Shown here: piece after piece, positions 42,522 to 51,815 of the stretch
Layout: every line of letters starts with the position of its first letter
How positions within the stretch are numbered: position 1 is the stretch's first letter
DNA from: 38-11 sp964539975
GTDB taxonomy: Bacteria > Bacillota > Clostridia > Tissierellales > Dethiosulfatibacteraceae
DNA: 64,000 nucleotides
NCBI GenBank assembly: GCA_964539975.1
Contig: CAZIKK010000011.1
Coordinates: forward strand, 11,867-75,866
Direction: 5' to 3'
Position numbers and translations under genes: made by a program
The notes under the pieces: model-generated
What the model was told of the DNA's origin: nothing
Database searches by the model: none
What the model saw: the letters and a program-made list of their open reading frames with translations, nothing else

Positions 42522-43535
42522 ATGGTAATCGTCATTAAAAAGGATCAAGGTGACCAGGTAGGCCACATCAAACAAAAGGCGGAAAAATTGGGGATGCAAG
42601 TGATTATCACCTATGGAGCAGGTCAGAACATACTTGCTTTGGTAGGAGACACTCAAAAAATCGAGCTCAATCAGTTTGAGGGACTTAAGGGAGTAGAGAA
42701 AGTCTTTCGTATTCAAGAACCTTACAAGCTCGCTAGTCGATATGCCAATCGGGTGGATACGGTAATAGAAGTTTGCGGACGGAAAATAGGTGGGGATCAC
42801 TTCACCATCATGGCAGGACCATGTTCTGTGGAAAGCGAAGACCAAATTATGGAGACCGCTCTCAAAGTCAAAGAATATGGAGCTGATTTTTTAAGAGGCG
42901 GTGCGTTCAAACCCAGAACATCTCCTTATAGTTTTCAAGGGTTGGGTGTAGAAGGGTTGAAACTGTTGCAAAAAGCCAAAGAAGCCACAGGGCTGCCTAC
43001 TGTGACAGAGTTGATGGATCATCATGATATAGACGATGTATATAAATATGCGGATATCATACAAATAGGTGCTCGCAATATGCAGAACTTTTCGCTATTA
43101 AAGGAAGTTGGAAAATGCGATAAGCCAGTTATGTTAAAAAGAGGCATGTCTTCAACCATCAAGGAATTCTTGATGTCTGCGGAATACATCATGTCAGAAG
43201 GAAATGAACAAGTCATTCTATGTGAAAGAGGTATTCGGACATTTGAAACACATATGCGCAATACCTTGGATCTTAATGTGGTAACAGCGATACAGGAGAT
43301 GTCTCATCTGCCAATAATGATTGATCCTAGTCACGCAACAGGAAGAATTGAGATGATTGAACCAGCTTCACGGGCATCTGTTGCCATTGGTGCCCATGGC
43401 CTGTTGATAGAGGTTCACAACAATCCAATGGAAGCATTATGTGACGGACCTCAATCGTTGACTCCGGAAGAATTCAAAGTTTTGTCTCAACGTGTCAAGA
43501 AAATACATCAGCTTATGAAAGAGGAATTGGCATGA
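42522..43535 (+). CDS. aroF: 3-deoxy-7-phosphoheptulonate (DAHP) synthase, type I-beta with regulatory domain
   Basis: First enzyme of the shikimate pathway. The 337-residue protein has an N-terminal ferredoxin-like regulatory domain (about 1-70) as in the Thermotoga enzyme, and a KDPG-aldolase-like barrel with IMAGPCSVESEDQIM, RGGAFKPRTSPYSFQG, KRGMSSTIKEFL and MIDPSHATGR. ATG 42522 follows TGGAGG, so the upstream ATG at 42501 is rejected. It overlaps pheA by four bases (ATGA). Confidence 0.95.
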   Translation: MVIVIKKDQGDQVGHIKQKAEKLGMQVIITYGAGQNILALVGDTQKIELNQFEGLKGVEKVFRIQEPYKLASRYANRVDTVIEVCGRKIGGDHFTIMAGPCSVESEDQIMETALKVKEYGADFLRGGAFKPRTSPYSFQGLGVEGLKLLQKAKEATGLPTVTELMDHHDIDDVYKYADIIQIGARNMQNFSLLKEVGKCDKPVMLKRGMSSTIKEFLMSAEYIMSEGNEQVILCERGIRTFETHMRNTLDLNVVTAIQEMSHLPIMIDPSHATGRIEMIEPASRASVAIGAHGLLIEVHNNPMEALCDGPQSLTPEEFKVLSQRVKKIHQLMKEELA

Positions 43536-44356
43536 AAAAAATAGGGTATCAAGGAGTTCCAGGGGCTTATAGCGAGATAGCTGTACGCCAGTATTTTGGT
43601 GACAACTCAGCTAACATTGCTTATGATAACTTCAGGACGTTGATCTCGGATGTAGCCAACAAAAAAGTGGACTTTGGATTATTGCCTATCGAAAACAGTA
43701 CCACTGGGGCGATCACACGATCTTTGGATTTAATGAAGAATTACCAAGTTTATATGATAGGCGAGGAGTATGTTCGTGTGAGTCATTGTTTGATTACCTA
43801 CAAGGGAGTTGATTTCAAGGATATCAAGACGATTTATTCTCATCCAGAAGCCCTCAAACAATGTGACGAATTCTTTGATTCTCATCAAGAAATCAATAAG
43901 GTGGCTTATCTGGACACCGCAAAAAGTGTGGCCTACATTTTGGAGTTAAAGGATCGATCAGCAGGTGCTCTTGCCAGCAAGAGAGCGGCAGAGATCTATG
44001 ACATGCAAGTGTTGATGGAAGACATTCAAGACAACAAATTGAATACCACACGATTTGCCGTTATATCTAGTCAACCAACTTATCAAAACCATGCAGATAC
44101 AGTGAGCATTTATCTTGAAACGTCGCACACATCAGGCTCTCTTTTTAGATGTATAAAAGTTTTTTCTGACCACCAGATTAACATGATGAAAATTGAGTCC
44201 AGGCCTATACAAGAAAAACCATTCAGTTATGGCTTTTATATGGATTTCGAAGGCAATCTAGAAACAGACAAGACACAAAAAGTTTTGGACGAATTAAGAA
44301 CACATTGCCAGTACGTCAAGGTGATTGGCAATTACAAAAGGCGGATGCCATATTGA
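43532..44356 (+). CDS. pheA: Prephenate dehydratase
   Basis: PheA converts prephenate to phenylpyruvate, the branch to phenylalanine. The 274-residue monofunctional enzyme begins IGYQGVPGAYSEIAVRQYFG, has LPIENSTTGAI (about 51-61), the catalytic NTTRFAVIS (about 171-179) and a C-terminal ACT domain with the Phe-binding KIESRPIQEKPFSYGFY. Translationally coupled to aroF, and thus under the Phe-rich leader. Confidence 0.95.
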   Translation: MKKIGYQGVPGAYSEIAVRQYFGDNSANIAYDNFRTLISDVANKKVDFGLLPIENSTTGAITRSLDLMKNYQVYMIGEEYVRVSHCLITYKGVDFKDIKTIYSHPEALKQCDEFFDSHQEINKVAYLDTAKSVAYILELKDRSAGALASKRAAEIYDMQVLMEDIQDNKLNTTRFAVISSQPTYQNHADTVSIYLETSHTSGSLFRCIKVFSDHQINMMKIESRPIQEKPFSYGFYMDFEGNLETDKTQKVLDELRTHCQYVKVIGNYKRRMPY

Positions 44357-44456
44357 TTTGTGTTGTCCATGCCATCATCCTCCTGTATAATTGAAACGAA
44401 AGCAGAAAAAGCGAATTAAGAAATAGGGAAGTCAAAATCAGACAGTTGAGGTGGCT

Positions 44457-45182
44457 ATGGATTTGAATCTGATTGTTACAGCAGTGACGCCGGGAATTGC
44501 CTTGGCAATCATTATATATATCGTGGACCGTCATGATCGCGAACCCATTGGTTTATTGCTAAAAACGTTCATTGGGGGCGCGGTGATTGTGGTTCCTACT
44601 ATTTTTTTGGAATCAATTTTAGCAGGACTGAACCCATTTGTAGGCCTGATGTCTGTCGCGTACACATCTTTTATCGTCGCAGGATTTACGGAAGAAATGT
44701 TTAAACGATCTGTTGTGATGCGACTTGCTTTTGACCACCCCGCTTTTGATGAGAAGTTGGATGGCATTGTTTATTGCGTCATGGCATCATTGGGATTTGC
44801 AACAGTGGAGAACGTGATGTATGTGGTGTTTCGGTTTGCAGATGTGGAAACGGTAGGATTATACAGAGCGATCCTTTCAGTTCCGGCTCATATGTTGTTT
44901 GGGATTACCATGGGCTACTATCTTTCTTTGGCCAAATTTTGCACAAACCCTGCTAAGAGAAGAACATTTTATGGCAAGTCTTTGACAATGCCAATGATCT
45001 TACATGGCACTTTCAATTTCATTCTTCTTTCTGGAGATGGTTTTTTAATGTTGATATTTTTGCCATATGTCTTTTATCTGTGGCGGACAAACTTAAAAAA
45101 ACTCAATAAATACTATCAGGAATCCAAAATGATCAATACAGGCATATACGATGGAGAGTTAGATGAATCTGAATGCGAATGA
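44457..45182 (+). CDS. PrsW-family membrane protease-like protein
   Basis: A 241-residue membrane protein with about seven helices and the PrsW signatures: AGFTEEMFKRSVVMRLA (the EExxK-type motif), DGIVYCVMASLGFATVENVM (about 100-119) and a later AHMLFGITMGYY plus MILHGTFNF His. PrsW enzymes cleave membrane-bound anti-sigma factors. No such factor lies nearby. ATG 44457 is preferred over GTG 44451 because TTGAGG precedes it. The end overlaps the next gene by 20 bases. Confidence 0.85.
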   Translation: MDLNLIVTAVTPGIALAIIIYIVDRHDREPIGLLLKTFIGGAVIVVPTIFLESILAGLNPFVGLMSVAYTSFIVAGFTEEMFKRSVVMRLAFDHPAFDEKLDGIVYCVMASLGFATVENVMYVVFRFADVETVGLYRAILSVPAHMLFGITMGYYLSLAKFCTNPAKRRTFYGKSLTMPMILHGTFNFILLSGDGFLMLIFLPYVFYLWRTNLKKLNKYYQESKMINTGIYDGELDESECE

Positions 45183-45912
45183 AACAATTGAAGATTTGCA
45201 ACTCAAAGGGTTGCAAATCATACAAAACAAGAAATGGTTTTGTTTTGGAATGGATGCGGTGCTGTTGTCTGATTTTGTAGAAGTTAAACGCAATGGACAG
45301 GTGGTGGATCTTGGGACAGGAACAGGCATTATTCCTTTGTTATTGTGGGCCAAAAAATCGCCAGCGCATATTTATGGGATAGAGATACAACCAGAAGTAG
45401 CGGATATGGCTTTGCGGTCGGTAAGTCTAAATGGATTAAGCGACAAGATAGATATTTTGACCATGAATCTGTTGGACAGCCCCAAAAAGCTAGGCGCTCA
45501 TTCGATGGACGTCGTTACGGCTAATCCTCCTTATATTGAGAACAAGGGAGGATTGGTAAACCCAGAAGACAAGAAAGCTTTATCTCGTCATGAGATCGCC
45601 TGCAACTTAGAAGATGTGGTGGGAACAGCTGCAAAATTGCTAAAACACCAGGGTCGTTTTTATATGGTACATAGACCACATCGACTTGTGGACATCATCT
45701 CGTATATGCGGGCATACAAAGTCGAACCTAAGAAAATGCGGATGGTTTATCCCAAGCAAGGAGCTGCACCCAACATGGTGTTGATACAGGGCATCAAAGG
45801 TGGAAGACCGGAGTTGAAAGTAGAACCCCCTTTGATTGTTTACCATCCAAATAACACGTACACAGACGAAATATATAGGATTTATGGAATGGAGAAATCA
45901 AATGAAAGGTAA
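45163..45912 (+). CDS. tRNA1(Val) adenine-37 N6-methyltransferase-like (TrmN6/YfiC family)
   Basis: A 249-residue SAM-dependent methyltransferase with VVDLGTGTGIIPLLLW (motif I), IYGIEIQPEVADMALRSV and the N6-adenine catalytic NPPY (in VTANPPYIENKGG, about 122-134). It also has the family opening LKGLQIIQNKKWFCFGMDAV. In Firmicutes it typically precedes rsmI, as here. Its 3' end overlaps rsmI by 11 bases. Confidence 0.9.
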   Translation: MNLNANETIEDLQLKGLQIIQNKKWFCFGMDAVLLSDFVEVKRNGQVVDLGTGTGIIPLLLWAKKSPAHIYGIEIQPEVADMALRSVSLNGLSDKIDILTMNLLDSPKKLGAHSMDVVTANPPYIENKGGLVNPEDKKALSRHEIACNLEDVVGTAAKLLKHQGRFYMVHRPHRLVDIISYMRAYKVEPKKMRMVYPKQGAAPNMVLIQGIKGGRPELKVEPPLIVYHPNNTYTDEIYRIYGMEKSNER

Positions 45913-46750
45913 GCTTTACATTTGTCCAACCCCAATTGGAAATCTAGAAGATATTACTTTGAGAGTTTTGCGTGTGTTACAAGAAGTTGATTTTATCGCA
46001 GCAGAAGATACAAGACATACCATAAAACTTTTAAACCATTTTGACATAAAGAAAAAAATGATCAGTTGCCACGAACACAATGAAAGTGTGCGAACGCATC
46101 AAATTGTAGAAAGATTGAAAAAAGGCGAGAATTGCGCATTGGTTTCTGATGCTGGAATGCCAGGCATTTCAGATCCTGGGAGTCTTGTGATTAGAGAGGC
46201 GGTTTGTAATGGCATTGAAGTAGTAGGCCTTCCAGGAGCAACGGCGTTTACCCTTGCATTGGTGGTATCTGGGTTAGACACCACCGCTTTTGTTTTTGAA
46301 GGATTCTTGCCCAACAAAAAAGGCGACAAGATGAAAAGGCTTGAAAGACTCAGAGATGAGGAACGAACAATGATATTCTATGAGTCACCTCATCGATTGA
46401 TCACAACATTGGATGCCATGGTTTCAGTTTTTGGGGAAAGAAAGATAGCCGTTAGTCGCGAATTGACCAAACGATATGAGGAAACCATTAGGGGTTTACT
46501 GTTTGAAGTAAAACACCAATTGGACCAGAGAGAATTGAAAGGCGAATTTGTACTTGTAGTGGAAGGGAATCCATCAGTAGAAAAAGAATCTAAGGCAGAC
46601 ATGACAGATGTAGTGGATAAGTTAATGAAGGAAGGGTTGTCCCATAAAGAAGTGGTAAAAGAGGCAGTGACTCAGTTTGGACTCAACAAGAATGAAGTGT
46701 ACCAGAAAGTTCTTGAGTTAAGAAAAGGAGGCAAAGAAGATGATCATTAA
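45902..46750 (+). CDS. rsmI: 16S rRNA (cytidine-1402-2'-O)-methyltransferase
   Basis: RsmI methylates C1402 of 16S rRNA. The 282-residue protein begins KLYICPTPIGNLEDITLRVL and has AAEDTRHTIKLLNHF, ALVSDAGMPGISDPG (about 77-91), VGLPGATAFTLALVVSG and FYESPHRLITTL. The start is set at ATG 45902 because this N-terminus is the conserved one and TGGAG precedes it. It overlaps folD by 11 bases. Confidence 0.95.
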   Translation: MKGKLYICPTPIGNLEDITLRVLRVLQEVDFIAAEDTRHTIKLLNHFDIKKKMISCHEHNESVRTHQIVERLKKGENCALVSDAGMPGISDPGSLVIREAVCNGIEVVGLPGATAFTLALVVSGLDTTAFVFEGFLPNKKGDKMKRLERLRDEERTMIFYESPHRLITTLDAMVSVFGERKIAVSRELTKRYEETIRGLLFEVKHQLDQRELKGEFVLVVEGNPSVEKESKADMTDVVDKLMKEGLSHKEVVKEAVTQFGLNKNEVYQKVLELRKGGKEDDH

Positions 46751-47576
46751 AGGCAAACCAGTAGCAGATGAAATCACAGCGCAAGTTAAAGCACAGGTGA
46801 TGAAAAATAAAACGGGTCAAACCAGACCGGGATTGGGGTTGATTCGAGCAGGAAGCCATCCAAGTGACTTGGCTTATGAAAAAGGGGCTCTTTCTAGAAT
46901 GGAAAAATGTGGCATTTCCACAAAAGTGGTTGCCTTACCTCAAGAGACAACTCAGAAACAATTGATAGACCAGTTAAAAAAACTGAATGATGATCCAACC
47001 ATATCTGGCATACTGATTTTTAGGCCTTTACCAGAACATTTGGATGAAGAGGCCATACAAAAAGAAATAAACCCTGATAAGGATGTGGACTGTTTCTCCC
47101 CCATCAACTTAGCAAAAGTCATGGCTGATGATGCAACGGGATTCCCACCAGCGACACCAGCGGCTGTGATGGCTATACTGGAACATTACAAAGTAGCTCT
47201 ATCAGGGAAAAGATGTGTTGTGTTAGGAAGGTCTTTGGTTGTTGGCAAGCCACTTTCAATGATGTTGTTGAGAAAAAATGCGACAGTGACTATTTGCCAT
47301 TCCCGAACAGAAAATATTGAAGCAATCTGTCAGGAAGGAGATATTGTGATTGCGGCAATAGGACAGTCCAAAATGATAAAAAAAAGCTGGCTGAAACCTG
47401 GAGCTGTAGTCATTGACGTGGGAATTAATGTGGACGAACAAGGTCAATTGAGTGGAGATGTTGACTTAGAAGACTGTCTGGACAAAGTGGCGATGATAAC
47501 CCCTGTTCCAGCCGGTGTTGGTTCAGTAACATCGTCTATATTGGCAAAACATGTCTTAAAAGCCAGCATTCAATAA
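46740..47576 (+). CDS. folD: Methylene-THF dehydrogenase / methenyl-THF cyclohydrolase
   Basis: FolD interconverts one-carbon tetrahydrofolate forms. The 278-residue protein has the substrate-site segment DVDCFSPINLAKVM (about 115-128), PATPAAVMAILEHY, the NADP-binding CVVLGRSLVVGKPLSMMLL (about 159-177) and a closing TPVPAGVGSVTSSILA. A typical YxxxK motif is not exact: the region reads HPSDLAYEKGALSRMEKCG, with YEKG near the family's YxxNK position. Convergent with glpK, four bases apart. Confidence 0.93.
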   Translation: MIIKGKPVADEITAQVKAQVMKNKTGQTRPGLGLIRAGSHPSDLAYEKGALSRMEKCGISTKVVALPQETTQKQLIDQLKKLNDDPTISGILIFRPLPEHLDEEAIQKEINPDKDVDCFSPINLAKVMADDATGFPPATPAAVMAILEHYKVALSGKRCVVLGRSLVVGKPLSMMLLRKNATVTICHSRTENIEAICQEGDIVIAAIGQSKMIKKSWLKPGAVVIDVGINVDEQGQLSGDVDLEDCLDKVAMITPVPAGVGSVTSSILAKHVLKASIQ

Positions 47577-47580
47577 GCGA

Positions 47581-49074
47581 TTATTCCCAAGACATCGCTT
47601 TTCCCACAGCTTTTTTCCATTTTTGATAATATTTGGACCGCAACACTTCAGACATGTCTGGGGTGTATTTTTTTATTATGGACCAGTTCTTCACAATTTC
47701 ATCCTGACTAGACCAAAATCCAACCGATAATCCAGCAAGATAAGCTGCTCCAAGTGCAGTTGTTTCGGTCGTTTTAGGCAACAACACTTCTTGGTCGAGT
47801 AAGTCGGCTTGAAATTGCATGAGAAATTGATTTTGGGTAGTGCCGCCATCAACTTTCAATTGAGAAATAGAAAGACCGGTATCCTCTGTCATTGCTTCAA
47901 TAACATCGCGAGTTTGATAAGCGATAGACTCTAAAGTTGCACGGACAATGTGTTCTTTACGCGTGCCACGACTGATTCCCAATATGGCGCCTCTTGCATA
48001 CATATCCCAATAAGGGGCACCTAGTCCAGAAAAAGCAGGAACAACATAAACGCCACCGGTATCGGGGACTTCTTGAGCCAATTGATCTGAATCCTTTTCG
48101 TGTTCAATCAAATGCAACCCTTCTTTTAGCCACTCAACAGCGGCGCCTGCAATAAATATGGAGCCTTCCAATGCATAATAGATTTTTCCACCCAAACCCC
48201 AAGCAATGGTGGTTAACAAGCCATTCTTTGAAAAGTAACGCTGTTCACCGGTGTTCATCAACAGGAAACATCCGGTGCCATACGTGTTTTTGATATCACC
48301 TGCTTTAAAACAAGTTTGTCCAAAAAGAGCGGCTTGCTGATCACCAGCAATACCAGATATAGGAATTTGACTTGACTTGAACAAATCGGCAGTGGCATAG
48401 CCAAAAACACCAGAAGAAGGCTTGACAGTGGGCAGCATGGACATAGGAACAGAAAGCGCCTGACACAATTGATCATCCCACTTCAATTGGTTAATGTTGT
48501 AGAGCATGGTGCGCGATGCATTGGAATAATCCGTCACATGGGATTCTCCATTGGTTAGCTTCCAGACTAGCCAACTGTCTATGGTCCCAAACAAAAGATC
48601 GCCAGATTCTGCTTGTTGGTGACCATTTGGGATATGATCAAGAATCCACTTGATCTTTGTCGCAGAGAAATAAGCATCAATAACCAATCCTGTGTTTTCA
48701 TTAATGTAGGATTCAAAACCATCCTTCTTAAGCTGGTCACAAATACTGGCAGTGCGCCGACATTGCCAAACAATGGCATTGGTGACTGGTTCGCCTGTGT
48801 GGCGGTTCCATACGACAGTGGTCTCTCTTTGATTGGTGATACCGATAGCCGCTATTTCACTAGGTTTAATATTTCTTTGATTCATGGCTTCTTTGATAGT
48901 GGCCAGTTGAGTTTCCCATATTTCTATCGGATCGTGTTCAACCCAACCAGATTGAGGATATATTTGTCTGATTTTTTGTTGTGACATACTAATAATCTGA
49001 CTATTTTTGTCAAAAATAATCGTTCGTGAGCTGGTCGTTCCTTGATCTAAGGACATCATATAGCATTTTTCCAT
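47581..49074 (-). CDS. glpK: Glycerol kinase
   Basis: GlpK phosphorylates glycerol to glycerol-3-phosphate. The 497-residue FGGY kinase has MSLDQGTTSSRTIIFD at the N-terminus, GITNQRETTVVWNRHTGEPV, GIAGDQQAALFGQTCF (about 262-277), YVVPAFSGLGAPYWDMYARG and VDGGTTQNQFLMQFQADLL. Length is standard. No glpF or glpD lies beside it. A -10 TATAAT is visible on the minus strand at 49138-49133; the -35 is weak. Confidence 0.97.
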   Translation of the reverse strand: MEKCYMMSLDQGTTSSRTIIFDKNSQIISMSQQKIRQIYPQSGWVEHDPIEIWETQLATIKEAMNQRNIKPSEIAAIGITNQRETTVVWNRHTGEPVTNAIVWQCRRTASICDQLKKDGFESYINENTGLVIDAYFSATKIKWILDHIPNGHQQAESGDLLFGTIDSWLVWKLTNGESHVTDYSNASRTMLYNINQLKWDDQLCQALSVPMSMLPTVKPSSGVFGYATADLFKSSQIPISGIAGDQQAALFGQTCFKAGDIKNTYGTGCFLLMNTGEQRYFSKNGLLTTIAWGLGGKIYYALEGSIFIAGAAVEWLKEGLHLIEHEKDSDQLAQEVPDTGGVYVVPAFSGLGAPYWDMYARGAILGISRGTRKEHIVRATLESIAYQTRDVIEAMTEDTGLSISQLKVDGGTTQNQFLMQFQADLLDQEVLLPKTTETTALGAAYLAGLSVGFWSSQDEIVKNWSIIKKYTPDMSEVLRSKYYQKWKKAVGKAMSWE

Positions 49075-49185
49075 AAGGCCTCCTCAATTCTCTACCCATG
49101 ATCGGGATAAGTGTAGATTCAGTAACATGTCCATTATACAATAAAAGCAGACCGATAAACCAGAGAAGAAAACAGATAATAAGAG

Positions 49186-49214
49186 TTGATAAATAATTGG
49201 CTTTAAGATAAAAT
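49186..49214 (+). promoter_or_regulatory. Promoter for murB and following genes
   Basis: TTGATA (49186-49191), 17 bases, TAAAAT (49209-49214). The leader to the murB start is about 70 bases. Confidence 0.6.
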
Positions 49215-49292
49215 CATTGGGATTGAATTGTCAGGTGGAAAAAACGAAACAATTCTGTTAGAATAAGGGTTATAACAGACGAGGAGCAATGA

Positions 49293-50201
49293 ATGAACAC
49301 GGGTTATAATGAGTTAAAACAAACACTAAAAGGACAAGTGGCGTTGGATTTTCCTATTAAAGACAACACCTATTTCAAAATCGGGGGAATGGTAGACGCT
49401 TTTGTTGAACCAATAGACGAAACATCTTTGAAAATAGCTTTAAAACTAATTAAAGATTATGATTTGCCTTTTTATGTCATCGGAAATGGAAGCAACCTAT
49501 TGTTTTCAGACAACGGCTACAAAGGGGTTATTATCAAGATTGGACATGCTTTCAATGGGATAGAGATAACCGACGAAACTATAAAGGTAGGTGCAGGGAC
49601 GCTGCTATCTCAAACAGCCAAGGCCGCAGCGGATAAAGACCTCACTGGACTAGAGTTTGCCAGTGGCATTCCCGGTTACATGGGAGGAGCGATTGCCATG
49701 AATGCAGGAGCATATGGTGGTGAAATGGTGAATGTGGTGGACTCAGTAAAATGTATGGATTATGATGGCAATAGTTATATTTTCACTAAAGAGGAAATGG
49801 GTTTTCAATATAGATCCAGCCGTATTTTTAAAGAGGGTCTGATTGTTTTATCAACCACACTTAAATTATCAAAAGGAAATAAGGCAGAGATTTATGCAAC
49901 CATGCGGGATCTTAATGAAAGAAGAAGCAGCAAACAACCGTTGGAAAAACCAAGTGCAGGTAGTACTTTCAAGCGACCGGCACAGGGATATGCAGCAAAA
50001 TTGATTGAAGATACTGGACTGAAAGGTTTGCGTTATCGTGGTGCTATGATTTCTGATAAGCATTGTGGATTTGTCGTCAATGAGGATCATGCGACAGCAT
50101 CAGATGTGTTATCGTTGATGAGAATTATTCGAGAAACGGTATACAATCAACATGGCGTTTTATTGGAACCAGAAGTTCGAATTATTGGAGAAGATTTCTA
50201 G
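49293..50201 (+). CDS. murB: UDP-N-acetylenolpyruvoylglucosamine reductase
   Basis: MurB makes UDP-N-acetylmuramic acid for peptidoglycan. The 302-residue protein is the short type IIb form, with NTYFKIGGMVDAFVEP, FYVIGNGSNLLFSDNGYKGV (FAD binding), LEFASGIPGYMGGAIAMNAG, YRSSRIFKEG and KPSAGSTFKRP. The catalytic Ser is in that last motif (about 228), and the C-terminal GCxVVNEDHATASDV-like segment is present. rapZ and a PHP gene follow, a frequent Firmicutes order. Confidence 0.95.
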   Translation: MNTGYNELKQTLKGQVALDFPIKDNTYFKIGGMVDAFVEPIDETSLKIALKLIKDYDLPFYVIGNGSNLLFSDNGYKGVIIKIGHAFNGIEITDETIKVGAGTLLSQTAKAAADKDLTGLEFASGIPGYMGGAIAMNAGAYGGEMVNVVDSVKCMDYDGNSYIFTKEEMGFQYRSSRIFKEGLIVLSTTLKLSKGNKAEIYATMRDLNERRSSKQPLEKPSAGSTFKRPAQGYAAKLIEDTGLKGLRYRGAMISDKHCGFVVNEDHATASDVLSLMRIIRETVYNQHGVLLEPEVRIIGEDF

Positions 50202-50209
50202 GAGAGTCT

Positions 50210-50950
50210 ATGAAGCTAATAAGAGATTATCATGTTCACTCCAAGTATTCAAAAAATGGCCACTGTAAAAACGAGATCGAGCTGATCGTTCAAAAAGGCA
50301 TAGAAAAAGGACTGAAGGAAATCGCCATATCTGATCATGGCCTCCAGCACTTTTTGTATGGAACAAATGAGATCCATTTGAAAGAGGCAAGAGAAGAAAT
50401 TGATAGGCTACAACCCAAATACCCAGAGATAACGATTAAGCTTGGAATAGAAGCCAATTTAATTGGATTTGACGGAGAAACAGATATTACTGAAAAAGTG
50501 GTGGAGCTTTGTGACGTTATTCAGATGGGGATTCATTTTGGTGTTTGGTTCCGGCCTATGCAAGATGCGTTTAAATTCTTTATTCTGAATTTTTTGGGAC
50601 GTTGGTTTAAACCATTAAGAGATCACATGATCGCTAAGAATACTCAAGCGATGATCAGAGCGATGGAGCGGTATCCAATAGATATCATCACGCATCCTGG
50701 AGATAAAATTCCAGTGGATGTCGCAATGCTAGCGCAAAAAGCAGAAGAAACGCGCACTTTGTTGGAAATAAATAATGGTCATGGACATTTGACAAGAGAG
50801 GAGATTCAAGCGGCCGAACCATTTGGTGTCGGTTTCATTATTGGATCAGATGCTCATACTTATGATGAAATAGGAGAGTATAAGAGGGCTTTGGAAAGGA
50901 TAAATGATGCAGGTCTGGACTTGAGTCGAGTAGTGAACTTGGAGGGTTAA
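50210..50950 (+). CDS. PHP-domain phosphoesterase
   Basis: A 246-residue PHP-family metal-dependent hydrolase. It shows the four PHP motifs: DYHVHSKYSKNGH (about 5-17), AISDHGLQHF (about 39-48), LGIEANLIGF and IDIITHPGDK plus a late GSDAHTYDEIGEYKRALE. It resembles histidinol-phosphatase-like and YcdX-like enzymes. The substrate is not evident. It sits between murB and rapZ, a common placement in Clostridia. Confidence 0.85.
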   Translation: MKLIRDYHVHSKYSKNGHCKNEIELIVQKGIEKGLKEIAISDHGLQHFLYGTNEIHLKEAREEIDRLQPKYPEITIKLGIEANLIGFDGETDITEKVVELCDVIQMGIHFGVWFRPMQDAFKFFILNFLGRWFKPLRDHMIAKNTQAMIRAMERYPIDIITHPGDKIPVDVAMLAQKAEETRTLLEINNGHGHLTREEIQAAEPFGVGFIIGSDAHTYDEIGEYKRALERINDAGLDLSRVVNLEG

Positions 50951-51805
50951 ATGAAATTTGTAATCATTACCGGGATGTCTGGAGCTGGAAAGAGTCAGGC
51001 GGTCAAGGCGTTTGAAGATATCAATTATTACTGTATGGACAACTTGCCACCTTCGTTGTTGCCTGCTTTTGCCAAACTTTATCGCGAGTCGACGAAAACC
51101 ATTACCGATGTAGCCATTGTGGTGGACATTAGAGGTGGGGTCTTTTTTGATGACTTATTTGAAAGCTTGGATGTCTTGAAAAAAGAAGGAATAAATTATG
51201 AAATCATTTTTTTGGATGCGACCGAAGAAGCATTGATCAAGCGTTTTAAAGAACACAGAAGACCGCATCCAGCAGATCCCTTGGGACGTCTAACAGAGGC
51301 CATCAATAAAGAAAGAATGATGTTAGAGGAAGTTAAGAAGAGGTCTAATTATATTATTGATACATCCAGCTTAACCAATGCCATGCTTAAAGAAGAGATT
51401 AATGAAATATTTTTGAAAGGACATCCTCAAAAGAACATTACTATTTCGGTAGTGTCCTTTGGATTTAAAGCGGGCATACCCATTGATTGCGATTTAGTTT
51501 TTGATGTGCGATTTTTGCCAAACCCACATTATATTGATAGCATGAGAGAAATGAATGGCAATGATTTGGAAGTTCAAAAATTCGTCATGAGTCATGAGCA
51601 AAGCCAAGTTTTTTTGGAAAAGCTTGAAGACATGTTAAGATTCTTGTTGCCCTACTATCAGAAGGAAGGAAAAACACAACTGGTTATTGGGATTGGGTGC
51701 ACAGGAGGCAAACACCGCTCAGTGACCATCTCGAATTTATTGGCCGAAAGCATAGAGAAAGACAATTATCGAACAATTATTACCCATAGAGATATACTGA
51801 GATAG
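50951..51805 (+). CDS. rapZ: RNase adapter / nucleotide-binding protein RapZ (YvcJ)
   Basis: A 284-residue P-loop protein that in Gammaproteobacteria binds small RNAs controlling GlmS and in Bacillus (YvcJ) hydrolyses GTP. Motifs: IITGMSGAGKSQAVKAFED (about 4-22), YCMDNLPPSLLPAF, RLTEAINKERMML and a C-terminal domain with VSFGFKAGIPIDCDLVFDVR, FLPNP and GIGCTGGKHRSV. It starts one base after the PHP gene stops. Its Firmicutes partners (yvcK, whiA) are not in the window. Confidence 0.95.
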   Translation: MKFVIITGMSGAGKSQAVKAFEDINYYCMDNLPPSLLPAFAKLYRESTKTITDVAIVVDIRGGVFFDDLFESLDVLKKEGINYEIIFLDATEEALIKRFKEHRRPHPADPLGRLTEAINKERMMLEEVKKRSNYIIDTSSLTNAMLKEEINEIFLKGHPQKNITISVVSFGFKAGIPIDCDLVFDVRFLPNPHYIDSMREMNGNDLEVQKFVMSHEQSQVFLEKLEDMLRFLLPYYQKEGKTQLVIGIGCTGGKHRSVTISNLLAESIEKDNYRTIITHRDILR

Positions 51806-51815
51806 AAGAGGTATC

